From assembly GCA_963942565.1 (NCBI GenBank), contig OZ012684.1:96620800-96684799 (forward strand): a stretch of 64,000 nucleotides of DNA, written 5' to 3'. This stretch comes from Maea johnstoni (taxonomy: Eukaryota > Annelida > Polychaeta > Spionida > Magelonidae). How positions within the stretch are numbered: the first letter of the stretch is position 1; the number at the start of each line of letters is the position of its first letter. Both the position numbers and the translations under genes were made by a program. Below are positions 20,444 to 34,503 of the stretch, piece by piece. Below the pieces are notes generated by a model that saw nothing but the letters and a program-made list of their open reading frames with translations, did not search any database and had not been told where the DNA came from.

Positions 20444-22778
20444 GAGAACTTCTTCCCGGTCCTGGGTTTTGTTATCATAGCAATAAGTCCTAATCTGTTA
20501 TAGGGACTACTGAAAGTAATGCACCAGTCAATTGAATCCGTGGGATGGGGGGGGGGGGGCTGGGATGGGTCAGGGATAGTGCACCGACTTTTGCACTATT
20601 TTGCATAGTCCCAGCCCCCCGCGGCACATTTTTTTTGTCACTAATCGCCGCCCCCTGCCCTTGCCTCCCCTCCCCCCGGTCACATTTTTCAAAGGGGCCC
20701 TAAAGGCTCACATACATATCAGCTTATATGAAACTAATACACTTTAAGAACAGGATGCTGCCCTTCTTTTTCTCTCAGTGATCTCATGGAGGAGATTTTT
20801 GCATATTGCCATCCTGCCCAGCCCCTGGCAGCCACTGGATGCGGCCATGTTTTTCAATTGGGTGGAAGAGATCACTTCCTGCCCCTAGCTCTGTGCTTAT
20901 CTCATGCACCACTAAGCTCCTTTGCTACCCAATAACACTGCACACAGCAGGGGGTGATGGCGGCGGCCTTGACTCAGAGGAGGTGCTATTCACTTATTGC
21001 AATTCTAGATTTCTCTTTATGTGGAGCTCTCGGGCTTCTCTGTTTATGGCAGATGTTGAGCTATGTTCGTGAACTTTCATATAAACCTATGATTTGTTCT
21101 TCCTCAAGTTCCCCTTTAAACCATTTTTTGTTATCCACGTGGGCATCAAAAATATAATAAATGAATTTGAAAATAAACTTTTATTGTGTTGATTTGTACA
21201 AATGCAGGAATATTCTAAGAAAAACTATCACATTGAAGGCCTTCATGCACCTCATGAAGATTGTCTTTGTTGAGGAGTCCATAGCAGTTTGGTCTGAAGT
21301 ACCATGAGAAATTCCAGCCACTGTGCATCCTCAGGCAAACTATCAATTCGTATGTGGTCATACTACCACAATTGGATTTTAAAATGGCTATTTCATTTTA
21401 GAGATATTTCTGGCAAATAATAGCGCATGCAGCCCTTCTGTAAAGAAGTGTTTATGATTGGCAAAAGCATATGTACTGATACCTTGAAAAAAAGTTTCAC
21501 TGGATTGGTCAGTTTCAAAGTTCATTTAGACAAAATTTGAGATGTGCGCAAGTTTTGTGGGCAACTTACAAACAAAGGCGGCGACCTCTATCGGCGGATT
21601 TTGGGAAAGAATAACGTCTTGGTGAGACAGAATCCTGTCGTAACTTTGTGACTGCTTTAAAGGTTAATGCAGAATGATTAGGGAATGCACTTGTGCGTTG
21701 CACGTACCTTTGACCGCCACTGACCATGCAACATGCGCAACCACGCACCAAATCCTCAGTGCAACAAATGATCACGCGTAGTCATGATTATAGTAGCGGG
21801 AAAAGTTGCCACTGCGATGTTTTGTAAGTTGCCCACAAAACATATAAATCATCTGCATCTCTGTGGGTCAACTTTAAGGTCTTACGACACTTTTAGAAAT
21901 CTCAGTTTAATTTTCCTGAAATTTTGCATGAGGAAAGAACAGCACAGTGATCTTTGAATAACTTAAAATCATGGGGTCATCGACTTCGTTTTTTTCACAG
22001 ATTTTTGAGAAAAGAATGCAATTTATATTACAAACATCTCATTTTAAAAAATTGGTTTCTTTCTTTGCTAAATTTAGCCCTTCAGAGACACTGATACTGC
22101 CTGAAATACTGTTCTGCCTTGTTGAAATTATTTTTCTACTGTTATATAGGAATTGCGAAATCAAGGAATTTGAGAAACCAGTTTTTAACCCAAAATTGGT
22201 ATAATTCAGAATTGCCTAGATTAATTTCCCCCAATTTTTGTCTACAATATCTACTCAATGCTCTTAATGTGAAGACAAAGAAAATGACAGGTCACCGTGT
22301 TAGAATTTGAACCACAGATGGTCAAAGTTTTTGAGATAGGACTTTTTGGGGTCAAATTTACATGAAATTGTTAGAAAAGAGTAACTCAATTGTTACCATA
22401 TATGCCCAATCTTATATAAGATATTATTGAGCAAGGGTACCCCATTTTATACACATGAATTCTTACAAATTCTTTCTGAAAACGTGTCAAAACATCAAAT
22501 TCAATGAATATGAAAATATCACTGGCATATACAATCTTAACCCAGTAACGACTTTTTAGACGGAGCCGATAGGTGAAAAAATGGAATCCGACGTGCCGAT
22601 TTAAAAAATTGTGCGAGAGTCGCAGCCTAGTGTGACTGGGCCTTTAAGCATGTTATCTCAGTGTGCGCCTCTCTCCTCACTAGCAGGATTGGCCTGGTGG
22701 CTTTACAAAGGAGCAGCATTATGATAGTATCATAGTACCGTTGCAAATGAAGAACCACCTAGAAATTAATAAAGTTAA
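20444..22778. repeat. Array unit 2
   Basis: G-run about 13. First unit with the 21-base template-switch inversion (21,821-21,841). Confidence 0.95.
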
Positions 22779-25115
22779 GAGAACTTCTTCCCGGTCCTGG
22801 GTTTTGTTATCATAGCAATAAGTCCTAATCTGTTATAGGGACTACTGAAAGTAATGCACCAGTCAATTGAATCCGTGGGATGGGGGGGGGGGGGGGCTGG
22901 GATGGGTCAGGGATAGTGCACCGACTTTTGCACTATTTTGCATAGTCCCAGCCCCCCGCGGCACATTTTTTTTGTCACTAATCGCCGCCCCCTGCCCTTG
23001 CCTCCCCTCCCCCCGGTCACATTTTTCAAAGGGGCCCTAAAGGCTCACATACATATCAGCTTATATGAAACTAATACACTTTAAGAACAGGATGCTGCCC
23101 TTCTTTTTCTCTCAGTGATCTCATGGAGGAGATTTTTGCATATTGCCATCCTGCCCAGCCCCTGGCAGCCACTGGATGCGGCCATGTTTTTCAATTGGGT
23201 GGAAGAGATCACTTCCTGCCCCTAGCTCTGTGCTTATCTCATGCACCACTAAGCTCCTTTGCTACCCAATAACACTGCACACAGCAGGGGGTGATGGCGG
23301 CGGCCTTGACTCAGAGGAGGTGCTATTCACTTATTGCAATTCTAGATTTCTCTTTATGTGGAGCTCTCGGGCTTCTCTGTTTATGGCAGATGTTGAGCTA
23401 TGTTCGTGAACTTTCATATAAACCTATGATTTGTTCTTCCTCAAGTTCCCCTTTAAACCATTTTTTGTTATCCACGTGGGCATCAAAAATATGATAAATG
23501 AATTTGAAAATAAACTTTTATTGTGTTGATTTGTACAAATGCAGGAATATTCTAAGAAAAACTATCACATTGAAGGCCTTCATGCACCTCATGAAGATTG
23601 TCTTTGTTGAGGAGTCCATAGCAGTTTGGTCTGAAGTACCATGAGAAATTCCAGCCACTGTGCATCCTCAGGCAAACTATCAATTCGTATGTGGTCATAC
23701 TACCACAATTGGATTTTAAAATGGCTATTTCATTTTAGAGATATTTCTGGCAAATAATAGCGCATGCAGCCCTTCTGTAAAGAAGTGTTTATGATTGGCA
23801 AAAGCATATGTACTGATACCTTGAAAAAAAGTTTCACTGGATTGGTCAGTTTCAAAGTTCATTTAGACAAAATTTGAGATGTGCGCAAGTTTTGTGGGCA
23901 ACTTACAAACAAAGGCGGCGACCTCTATCGGCGGATTTTGGGAAAGAATAACGTCTTGGTGAGACAGAATCCTGTCGTAACTTTGTGACTGCTTTAAAGG
24001 TTAATGCAGAATGATTAGGGAATGCACTTGTGCGTTGCACGTACCTTTGACCGCCACTGACCATGCAACATGCGCAACCACGCACCAAATCCTCAGTGCA
24101 ACAAATGATCACGCGTAGTCATGATTATAGTAGCGGGAAAAGTTGCCACTGCGATGTTTTGTAAGTTGCCCACAAAACATATAAATCATCTGCATCTCTG
24201 TGGGTCAACTTTAAGGTCTTACGACACTTTTAGAAATCTCAGTTTAATTTTCCTGAAATTTTGCATGAGGAAAGAACAGCACAGTGATCTTTGAATAACT
24301 TAAAATCATGGGGTCATCGACTTCGTTTTTTTCACAGATTTTTGAGAAAAGAATGCAATTTATATTACAAACATCTCATTTTAAAAAATTGGTTTCTTTC
24401 TTTGCTAAATTTAGCCCTTCAGAGACACTGATACTGCCTGAAATACTGTTCTGCCTTGTTGAAATTATTTTTCTACTGTTATATAGGAATTGCGAAATCA
24501 AGGAATTTGAGAAACCAGTTTTTAACCCAAAATTGGTATAATTCAGAATTGCCTAGATTAATTTCCCCCAATTTTTGTCTACAATATCTACTCAATGCTC
24601 TTAATGTGAAGACAAAGAAAATGACAGGTCACCGTGTTAGAATTTGAACCACAGATGGTCAAAGTTTTTGAGATAGGACTTTTTGGGGTCAAATTTACAT
24701 GAAATTGTTAGAAAAGAGTAACTCAATTGTTACCATATATGCCCAATCTTATATAAGATATTGTTGAGCAAGGGTACCCCATTTTATACACATGAATTCT
24801 TACAAATTCTTTCTGAAAACGTGTCAAAACATCAAATTCAATGAATATGAAAATATCACTGGCATATACAATCTTAACCCAGTAACGACTTTTTAGACGG
24901 AGCGGATAGGTGAAAAAATGGAATCCGACCTGCCGATTTAAAAAATTGTGCGAGAGTCGCAGCCTAGTGTGACTGGGCCTTTAAGCATGTTATCTCAGTG
25001 TGCGCCTCTCTCCTCACTAGCAGGATTGGCCTGGTGGCTTTACAAAGGAGCAGCATTATGATAGTATCATAGTACCGTTGCAAATGAAGAACCACCTAGA
25101 AATTAATAAAGTTAA
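22779..25115. repeat. Array unit 3
   Basis: G-run about 15. Carries the inversion. Nearly identical to unit 2. Confidence 0.95.
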
Positions 25116-27462
25116 GAGAACTTCTTCCCGGTCCTGGGTTTTGTTATCATAGCAATAAGTCCTAATCTGTTATAGGGACTACTGAAAGTAATGCACCAGT
25201 CAATTGAATCCGTGGGATGGGGGGGGGGGGGGGGGGGGGGCTGGGATGGGTCAGGGATAGTGCACCGACTTTTGCACTATTTTGCATAGTCACAGCCCCC
25301 CGCGGCACATTTTTTTTGTCACTAATCGCCGCCCCCTGCCCTTGCCTCCCCTCCCCCCCCCGGGCACATTTTTCAAAGGGGCCCTAAAGGCTCACATACA
25401 TATCAGCTTATATGAAACTAATACACTTTAAGAACAGGATGCTGCCCTTCTTTTTCTCTCAGTGATCTCATGGAGGAGATTTTTGCATATTGCCATCCTG
25501 CCCAGCCCCTGGCAGCCACTGGATGCGGCCATGTTTTTCAATTGGGTGGAAGAGATCACTTCCTGCCCCTAGCTCTGTGCTTATCTCATGCACCACTAAG
25601 CTCCTTTGCTACCCAATAACACTGAACACAGCAGGGGGTGATGGCGGCGGCCTTGACTCAGAGGAGGTGCTATTCACTAATTGCAATTCTAGATTTCTCT
25701 TTATGTGGAGCTCTCGAGCTTCTCTGTTTATGGCAGATGTTGAGCTATGTTCGTGAACTTTCATATAAACCTATGATTTGTTCTTCCTCAAGTTCCCCTT
25801 TAAACCATTTTTTGTTATCCACGTGGGCATCAAAAATATGATAAATGAATTTGAAAATAAACTTTTATTGTGTTGATTTGTACAAATGCAGGAATATTCT
25901 AGGAAAAACTATCACATTGAAGGCCTTCATGCACCTCATGAAGATTGTCTTTGTTGAGGAGTCCATAGCAGTTTGGTCTGAAGTACCATGAGAAATTCCA
26001 GCCACTGTGCATCCTCACGCAAACTATCAATTCGTATGTGGTCATACTACCACGATTGGATTTTAAAATGGCTATTTCATTTTAGAGATATTTCTGGCAA
26101 ATAATAGCGCATGCAGCCCTTCTGTAAAGAAGTGTTTATGATTGGCAAAAGCATATGTACTGATACCTTGAAAAAAAGTTTCACTGGATTGGTCAGTTTC
26201 AAAGTTCATTTAGACAAAATTTGAGATGTGCGCAAGTTTTGTGGGCAACTTACAAACAAAGGCGGCGACCTCTATCGGCGGATTTTGGGAAAGAATAACG
26301 TCTTGGTGAGACAGAATCCTGTCGTAACTTTGTGACTGCTTTAAAGGTTAATGCAGAATGATTAGGGAATGCACTTGTGCGTTGCACGTACCTTTGACCG
26401 CCACTGACCATGCAACATGCGCAACCACGCACCAAATCCTCAGTGCAACAAATGATCACGCGTAGTCATGATTATAGTAGCGGGAAAAGTTGCCACTGCG
26501 ATGTTTTGTAAGTTGCCCACAAAACATATAAATCATCTGCATCTCTGTGGGTCAACTTTAAGGTCTTACGACACTTTTAGAAATCTCAGTTTAATTTTCC
26601 TGAAATTTTGCATGAGGAAAGAACAGCACAGTGATCTTTGAATAACTTAAAATCATGGGGTCATCGACTTCGTTTTTTTCACAGATTTTTGAGAAAAGAA
26701 TGCAATTTATATTACAAACATCTCATTTTAAAAAATTGGTTTCTTTCTTTGCTAAATTTAGCCCTTCAGAGACACTGATACTGCCTGAAATACTGTTCTG
26801 CCTTGTTGAAATTATTTTTCTACTGTTATATAGGAATTGCGAAATCAAGGAATTTGAGAAACCAGTTTTTAACCCAAAATTGGTATAATTCAGAATTGCC
26901 TAGATTAATTTCCCCCAATTTTTGTCTACAATATCTACTCAATGCTCTTAATGTGAAGACAAAGAAAATGACAGGTCACCGTGTTAGAATTTGAACCACA
27001 GATGGTCAAAGTTTTTGAGATAGGACTTTTTGGGGTCAAATTTACATGAAATTGTTAGAAAAGAGTAACTCAATTGTTACCATATATGCCCAATCTTATA
27101 TAAGATATTATTGAGCAAGGGTACCCCATTTTATACACATGAATTCTTACAAATTCTTTCTGAAAACGTGTCAAAACATCAAATTCAATGAATATGAAAA
27201 TATCACTGGCATATACAATCTTAACCCAGTAACGACTTTTTAGACGGAGCCGATAGGTGAAAAAATGGAATCCGACGTGCCGATTTAAAAAATTGTGCGA
27301 GAGTCGCAGCCTAGTGTGACTGGGCCTTTAAGCATGTTATCTCAGTGTGCGCCTCTCTCCTCACTAGCAGGATTGGCCTGGTGGCTTTACAAAGGAGCAG
27401 CATTATGATAGTATCATAGTACCGTTGCAAATGAAGAACCACCTAGAAATTAATAAAGTTAA
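25116..27462. repeat. Array unit 4
   Basis: G-run about 22. Carries the inversion. Shares a G-to-A change in 'gctctcgagcttc' with unit 7. Confidence 0.95.
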
Positions 27463-29814
27463 GAGAACTTCTTCCCGGTCCTGGGTTTTGTTATCATAGC
27501 AATAAGTCCTAATCTGTTATAGGGACTACTGAAAGTAATGCACCAGTCAATTGAATCCGTGGGATGGGGGGGGGGGGGGGGGGGGGGGGGGGGGGCTGGG
27601 ATGGGTCAGGGATAGTGCACCGACTTTTGCACTATTTTGCATAGTCCCAGCCCCCCGCGGCACATTTTTTTTGTCACTAATCGCCGCCCCCTGCCCTTGC
27701 CTCCCCTCCCCCCGGTCACATTTTTCAAAGGGGCCCTAAAGGCTCACATACATATCAGCTTATATGAAACTAATACACTTTAAGAACAGGATGCTGCCCT
27801 TCTTTTTCTCTCAGTGATCTCATGGAGGAGATTTTTGCATATTGCCATCCTGCCCAGCCCCTGGCAGCCACTGGATGCGGCCATGTTTTTCAATTGGGTG
27901 GAAGAGATCACTTCCTGCCCCTAGCTCTGTGCTTATCTCATGCACCACTAAGCTCCTTTGCTACCCAATAACACTGCACACAGCAGGGGGTGATGGCGGC
28001 GGCCTTGACTCAGAGGAGGTGCTATTCACTTATTGCAATTCTAGATTTCTCTTTATGTGGAGCTCTCGGGCTTCTCTGTTTATGGCAGATGTTGAGCTAT
28101 GTTCGTGAACTTTCATATAAACCTATGATTTGTTCTTCCTCAAGTTCCCCTTTAAACCATTTTTTGTTATCCACGTGGGCATCAAAAATATGATAAATGA
28201 ATTTGAAAATAAACTTTTATTGTGTTGATTTGTACAAATGCAGGAATATTCTAAGAAAAACTATCACATTGAAGGCCTTCATGCACCTCATGAAGATTGT
28301 CTTTGTTGAGGAGTCCATAGCAGTTTGGTCTGAAGTACCATGAGAAATTCCAGCCACTGTGCATCCTCACGCAAACTATCAATTCGTATGTGGTCATACT
28401 ACCACAATTGGATTTTAAAATGGCTATTTCATTTTAGAGATATTTCTGGCAAATAATAGCGCATGCAGCCCTTCTGTAAAGAAGTGTTTATGATTGGCAA
28501 AAGCATATGTACTGATACCTTGAAAAAAAGTTTCACTGGATTGGTCAGTTTCAAAGTTCATTTAGACAAAATTTGAGATGTGCGCAAGTTTTGTGGGCAA
28601 CTTACAAACAAAGGCGGCGACCTCTATCGGCGGATTTTGGGAAAGAATAACGTCTTGGTGAGACAGAATCCTGTCGTAACTTTGTGACTGCTTTAAAGGT
28701 TAATGCAGAATGATTAGGGAATGCACTTGTGCGTTGCACATACCTTTGACCGCCACTGACCATGCAACATGCGCAACCACGCACCAAATCCTCAGTGCAA
28801 CAAATGATCACGCGTAGTCATGATTATAGTAGCGGGAAAAGTTGCCACTGCGATGTTTTGTAAGTTGCCCACAAAACATATAAATCATCTGCATCTCTGT
28901 GGGTCAACTTTAAGGTCTTACGACACTTTTAGAAATCTCAGTTTAATTTTCCTGAAATTTTGCATGAGGAAAGAACAGCACAGTGATCTTTGAATAACTT
29001 AAAATCATGGGGTCATCGACTTCGTTTTTTTCACAGATTTTTGAGAAAAGAATGCAATTTATATTACAAACATCTCATTTTAAAAAATTGGTTTCTTTCT
29101 TTGCTAAATTTAGCCCTTCAGAGACACTGATACTGCCTGAAATACTGTTCTGCCTTGTTGAAATTATTTTTCTACTGTTATATAGGAATTGCGAAATCAA
29201 GGAATTTGAGAAACCAGTTTTTAACCCAAAATTGGTATAATTCAGAATTGCCTAGATTAATTTCCCCCAATTTTTGTCTACAATATCTACTCAATGCTCT
29301 TAATGTGAAGACAAAGAAAATGACAGGTCACCGTGTTAGAATTTGAACCACAGATGGTCAAAGTTTTTGAGATAGGACTTTTTGGGGTCAAATTTACATG
29401 AAAATGTTAGAAAAGAGTAACTCAATTGTTACCATATATGCCCATTCTTATATAAGATATTGTTGAGCAAGGGTACCCCACTTTATACACATGAATTATT
29501 ACAAATTCTTTCTGAAAACGTGTCAAAACATCAAATTCAATGAATATGAAAATATCACTGGCATATACAATCTTAACCCAGTACCGACTTTTTAGACGGA
29601 GCCGATAGGTGAAAAAATGGAATCCGACCTGCCGATTTAAAAAATTGTGCGAGAGTCGCAGCCTAGTGTGACTGGGCCTTTAAGCATGTTATCTCAGTGT
29701 GCGCCTCTCTCCTCACTAGCAGGATTGGCCTGGTGGCTTTACAAAGGAGCAGCATTATGATAGTATCATAGTACCGTTGCAAATGAAGAACCACCTAGAA
29801 ATTAATAAAGTTAA
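27463..29814. repeat. Array unit 5
   Basis: G-run about 30. Carries the inversion. Confidence 0.95.
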
Positions 29815-32160
29815 GAGAACTTCTTCCCGGTCCTGGGTTTTGTTATCATAGCAATAAGTCCTAATCTGTTATAGGGACTACTGAAAGTAATGCACCAGTC
29901 AATTGAATCCGTGGGATGGGGGGGGGGGGGGGGGGGGGCTGGGATGGGTCAGGGATAGTGCACCGACTTTTGCACTATTTTGCATAGTCACAGCCCCCCG
30001 CGGCACATTTTTTTTGTCACTAATCGCCGCCCCCTGCCCTTGCCTCCCCTCCCCCCCGGTCACATTTTTCAAAGGGGCCCTAAAGGCTCACATACATATC
30101 AGCTTATATGAAACTAATACACTTTAAGAACAGGATGCTGCCCTTCTTTTTCTCTCAGTGATCTCATAGAGGAGATTTTTGCATATTGCCATCCTGCCCA
30201 GCCCCTGGCAGCCACTGGATGCGGCCATGTTTTTCAATTGGGTGGAAGAGATCACTTCCTGCCCCTAGCTCTGTGCTTATCTCATGCACCACTAAGCTCC
30301 TTTGCTACCCAATAACACTGCACACAGCAGGGGGTGATGGCGGCGGCCTTGACTCAGAGGAGGTGCTATTCACTTATTGCAATTCTAGATTTCTCTTTAT
30401 GTGGAGCTCTCGGGCTTCTCTGTTTATGGCAGATGTTGAGCTATGTTCGTGAACTTTCATATAAACCTATGATTTGTTCTTCCTCAAGTTCCCCTTTAAA
30501 CCATTTTTTGTTATCCACGTGGGCATCAAAAATATGATAAATGAATTTGAAAATAAACTTTTATTGTGTTGATTTGTACAAATGCAGGAATATTCTAAGA
30601 AAAACTATCACATTGAAGGCCTTCATGCACCTCATGAAGATTGTCTTTGTTGAGGAGTCCATAGCAGTTTGGTCTGAAGTACCATGAGAAATTCCAGCCA
30701 CTGTGCATCCTCACGCAAACTATCAATTCGTATGTGGTCATACTACCACAATTGGATTTTAAAATGGCTATTTCATTTTAGAGATATTTCTGGCAAATAA
30801 TAGCGCATGCAGCCCTTCTGTAAAGAAGTGTTTATGATTGGCAAAAGCATATGAACTGATACCTTGAAAAAAAGTTTCACTGGATTGGTCAGTTTCAAAG
30901 TTCATTTAGACAAAATTTGAGATGTGCGCAAGTTTTGTGGGCAACTTACAAACAAAGGCGGCGACCTCTATCGGCGGATTTTGGGAAAGAATAACGTCTT
31001 GGTGAGACAGAATCCTGTCGTAACTTTGTGACTGCTTTAAAGGTTAATGCAGAATGATTAGGGAATGCACTTGTGCGTTGCACGTACCTTTGACCGCCAC
31101 TGACCATGCAACATGCGCAACCACGCACCAAATCCTCAGTGCAACAAATGATCACGCGTAGTCATGATTATAGTAGCGGGAAAAGTTGCCACTGCGATGT
31201 TTTGTAAGTTGCCCACAAAACATATAAATCATCTGCATCTCTGTGGGTCAACTTTAAGGTCTTACGACACTTTTAGAAATCTCAGTTTAATTTTCCTGAA
31301 ATTTTGCATGAGGAAAGAACATAGCACAGTGATCTTTGAATAACTTAAAATCATGGGGTCATCGACTTCGTTTTTTTCACAGATTTTTGAGAAAAGAATG
31401 CAATTTATATTACAAACATCTCATTTTAAAAAATTGGTTTCTTTCTTTGCTAAATTTAGCCCTTCAGAGACACTGATACTGCCTGAAATACTGTTCTGCC
31501 TTGTTGAAATTATTTTTCTACTGTTATATAGGAATTGCGAAATCAAGGAATTTGAGAAACCAGTTTTTAACCCAAAATTGGTATAATTCAGAATTGCCTA
31601 GATTAATTTCCCCCAATTTTTGTCTACAATATCTACTCAATGCTCTTAATGTGAAGACAAAGAAAATGACAGGTCACCGTGTTAGAATTTGAACCACAGA
31701 TGGTCAAAGTTTTTGAGATAGGACTTTTTGTGGTCAAATTTACATGAAATTGTTAGAAAAGAGTAACTCAATTGTTACCATATATGCCCAATCTTATATA
31801 AGATATTGTTGAGCAAGGGTACCCCATTTTATACACATGAATTCTTACAAATTCTTTCTGAAAACGTGTCAAAACATCAAATTCAATGAATATGAAAATA
31901 TCACTGGCATATACAATCTTAACCCAGTAACGACTTTTTAGACGGAGCCGATAGGTGAAAAAATGGAATCCGACCTGCCGATTTAAAAAATTGTGCGAGA
32001 GTCGCAGCCTAGTGTGACTGGGCCTTTAAGCATGTTATCTCAGTGTGCGCCTCTCTCCTCACTAGCAGGATTGGCCTGGTGGCTTTACAAAGGAGCAGCA
32101 TTATGATAGTATCATAGTACCGTTGCAAATGAAGAACCACCTAGAAATTAATAAAGTTAA
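29815..32160. repeat. Array unit 6
   Basis: G-run about 21. Carries the inversion. Confidence 0.95.
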
Positions 32161-34503
32161 GAGAACTTCTTCCCGGTCCTGGGTTTTGTTATCATAGCAA
32201 TAAGTCCTAATCTGTTATAGGGACTACTGAAAGTAATGCACCAGTCAATTGAATCCGTGGGATGGGGGGGGGGGGGGGGGCTGGGATGGGTCAGGGATAG
32301 TGCACCGACTTTTGCACTATTTTGCATAGTCACAGCCCCCCGCGGCACATTTTTTTTGTCACTAATCGCCGCCCCCTGCCCTTGCCTCCCCTCCCCCCCC
32401 CCGGGCACATTTTTCAAAGGGGCCCTAAAGGCTCACATACATATCAGCTTATATGAAACTAATACACTTTAAGAACAGGATGCTGCCCTTCTTTTTCTCT
32501 CAGTGATCTCATGGAGGAGATTTTTGCATATTGCCATCCTGCCCAGCCCCTGGCAGCCACTGGATGCGGCCATGTTTTTCAATTGGGTGGAAGAGATCAC
32601 TTCCTGCCCCTAGCTCTGTGCTTATCTCATGCACCACTAAGCTCCTTTGCTACCCAATAACACTGAACACAGCAGGGGGTGATGGCGGCGGCCTTGACTC
32701 AGAGGAGGTGCTATTCACTAATTGCAATTCTAGATTTCTCTTTATGTGGAGCTCTCGAGCTTCTCTGTTTATGGCAGATGTTGAGCTATGTTCGTGAACT
32801 TTCATATAAACCTATGATTTGTTCTTCCTCAAGTTCCCCTTTAAACCATTTTTTGTTATCCACGTGGGCATCAAAAATATGATAAATGAATTTGAAAATA
32901 AACTTTTATTGTGTTGATTTGTACAAATGCAGGAATATTCTAGGAAAAACTATCACATTGAAGGCCTTCATGCACCTCATGAAGATTGTCTTTGTTGAGG
33001 AGTCCATAGCAGTTTGGTCTGAAGTACCATGAGAAATTCCAGCCACTGTGCATCCTCACGCAAACTATCAATTCGTATGTGGTCATACTACCACGATTGG
33101 ATTTTAAAATGGCTATTTCATTTTAGAGATATTTCTGGCAAATAATAGCGCATGCAGCCCTTCTGTAAAGAAGTGTTTATGATTGGCAAAAGCATATGTA
33201 CTGATACCTTGAAAAAAAGTTTCACTGGATTGGTCAGTTTCAAAGTTCATTTAGACAAAATTTGAGATGTGCGCAAGTTTTGTGGGCAACTTACAAACAA
33301 AGGCGGCGACCTCTATCGGCGGATTTTGGGAAAGAATAACGTCTTGGTGAGACAGAATCCTGTCGTAACTTTGTGACTGCTTTAAAGGTTAATGCAGAAT
33401 GATTAGGGAATGCACTTGTGCGTTGCACGTACCTTTGACCGCCACTGACCATGCAACATGCGCAACCACGCACCAAATCCTCAGTGCAACAAATGATCAC
33501 GCGTAGTCATGATTATAGTAGCGGGAAAAGTTGCCACTGCGATGTTTTGTAAGTTGCCCACAAAACATATAAATCATCTGCATCTCTGTGGGTCAACTTT
33601 AAGGTCTTACGACACTTTTAGAAATCTCAGTTTAATTTTCCTGAAATTTTGCATGAGGAAAGAACAGCACAGTGATCTTTGAATAACTTAAAATCATGGG
33701 GTCATCGACTTCGTTTTTTTCACAGATTTTTGAGAAAAGAATGCAATTTATATTACAAACATCTCATTTTAAAAAATTGGTTTCTTTCTTTGCTAAATTT
33801 AGCCCTTCAGAGACACTGATACTGCCTGAAATACTGTTCTGCCTTGTTGAAATTATTTTTCTACTGTTATATAGGAATTGCGAAATCAAGGAATTTGAGA
33901 AACCAGTTTTTAACCCAAAATTGGTATAATTCAGAATTGCCTAGATTAATTTCCCCCAATTTTTGTCTACAATATCTACTCAATGCTCTTAATGTGAAGA
34001 CAAAGAAAATGACAGGTCACCGTGTTAGAATTTGAACCACAGATGGTCAAAGTTTTTGAGATAGGACTTTTTGGGGTCAAATTTACATGAAATTGTTAGA
34101 AAAGAGTAACTCAATTGTTACCATATATGCCCAATCTTATATAAGATATTGTTGAGCAAGGGTACCCCATTTTATACACATGAATTCTTACAAATTCTTT
34201 CTGAAAACGTGTCAAAACATCAAATTCAATGAATATGAAAATATCACTGGCATATACAATCTTAACCCAGTAACGACTTTTTAGACGGAGCCGATAGGTG
34301 AAAAAATGGAATCCGACCTGCCGATTTTAAAAATTGTGCGAGAGTCGCAGCCTAGTGTGACTGGGCCATTAAGCATGTTATCTCAGTGTGCGCCTCTCTC
34401 CTCACTAGCAGGATTGGCCTGGTGGCTTTACAAAGGAGCAGCATTATGATAGTATCATAGTACCGTTGCAAATGAAGAACCACCTAGAAATTAATAAAGT
34501 TAA
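32161..34503. repeat. Array unit 7
   Basis: G-run about 17. Last unit with the inversion. Shares 'gctctcgagcttc' with unit 4, suggesting a three-unit period (4 and 7) in this block. Confidence 0.95.
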
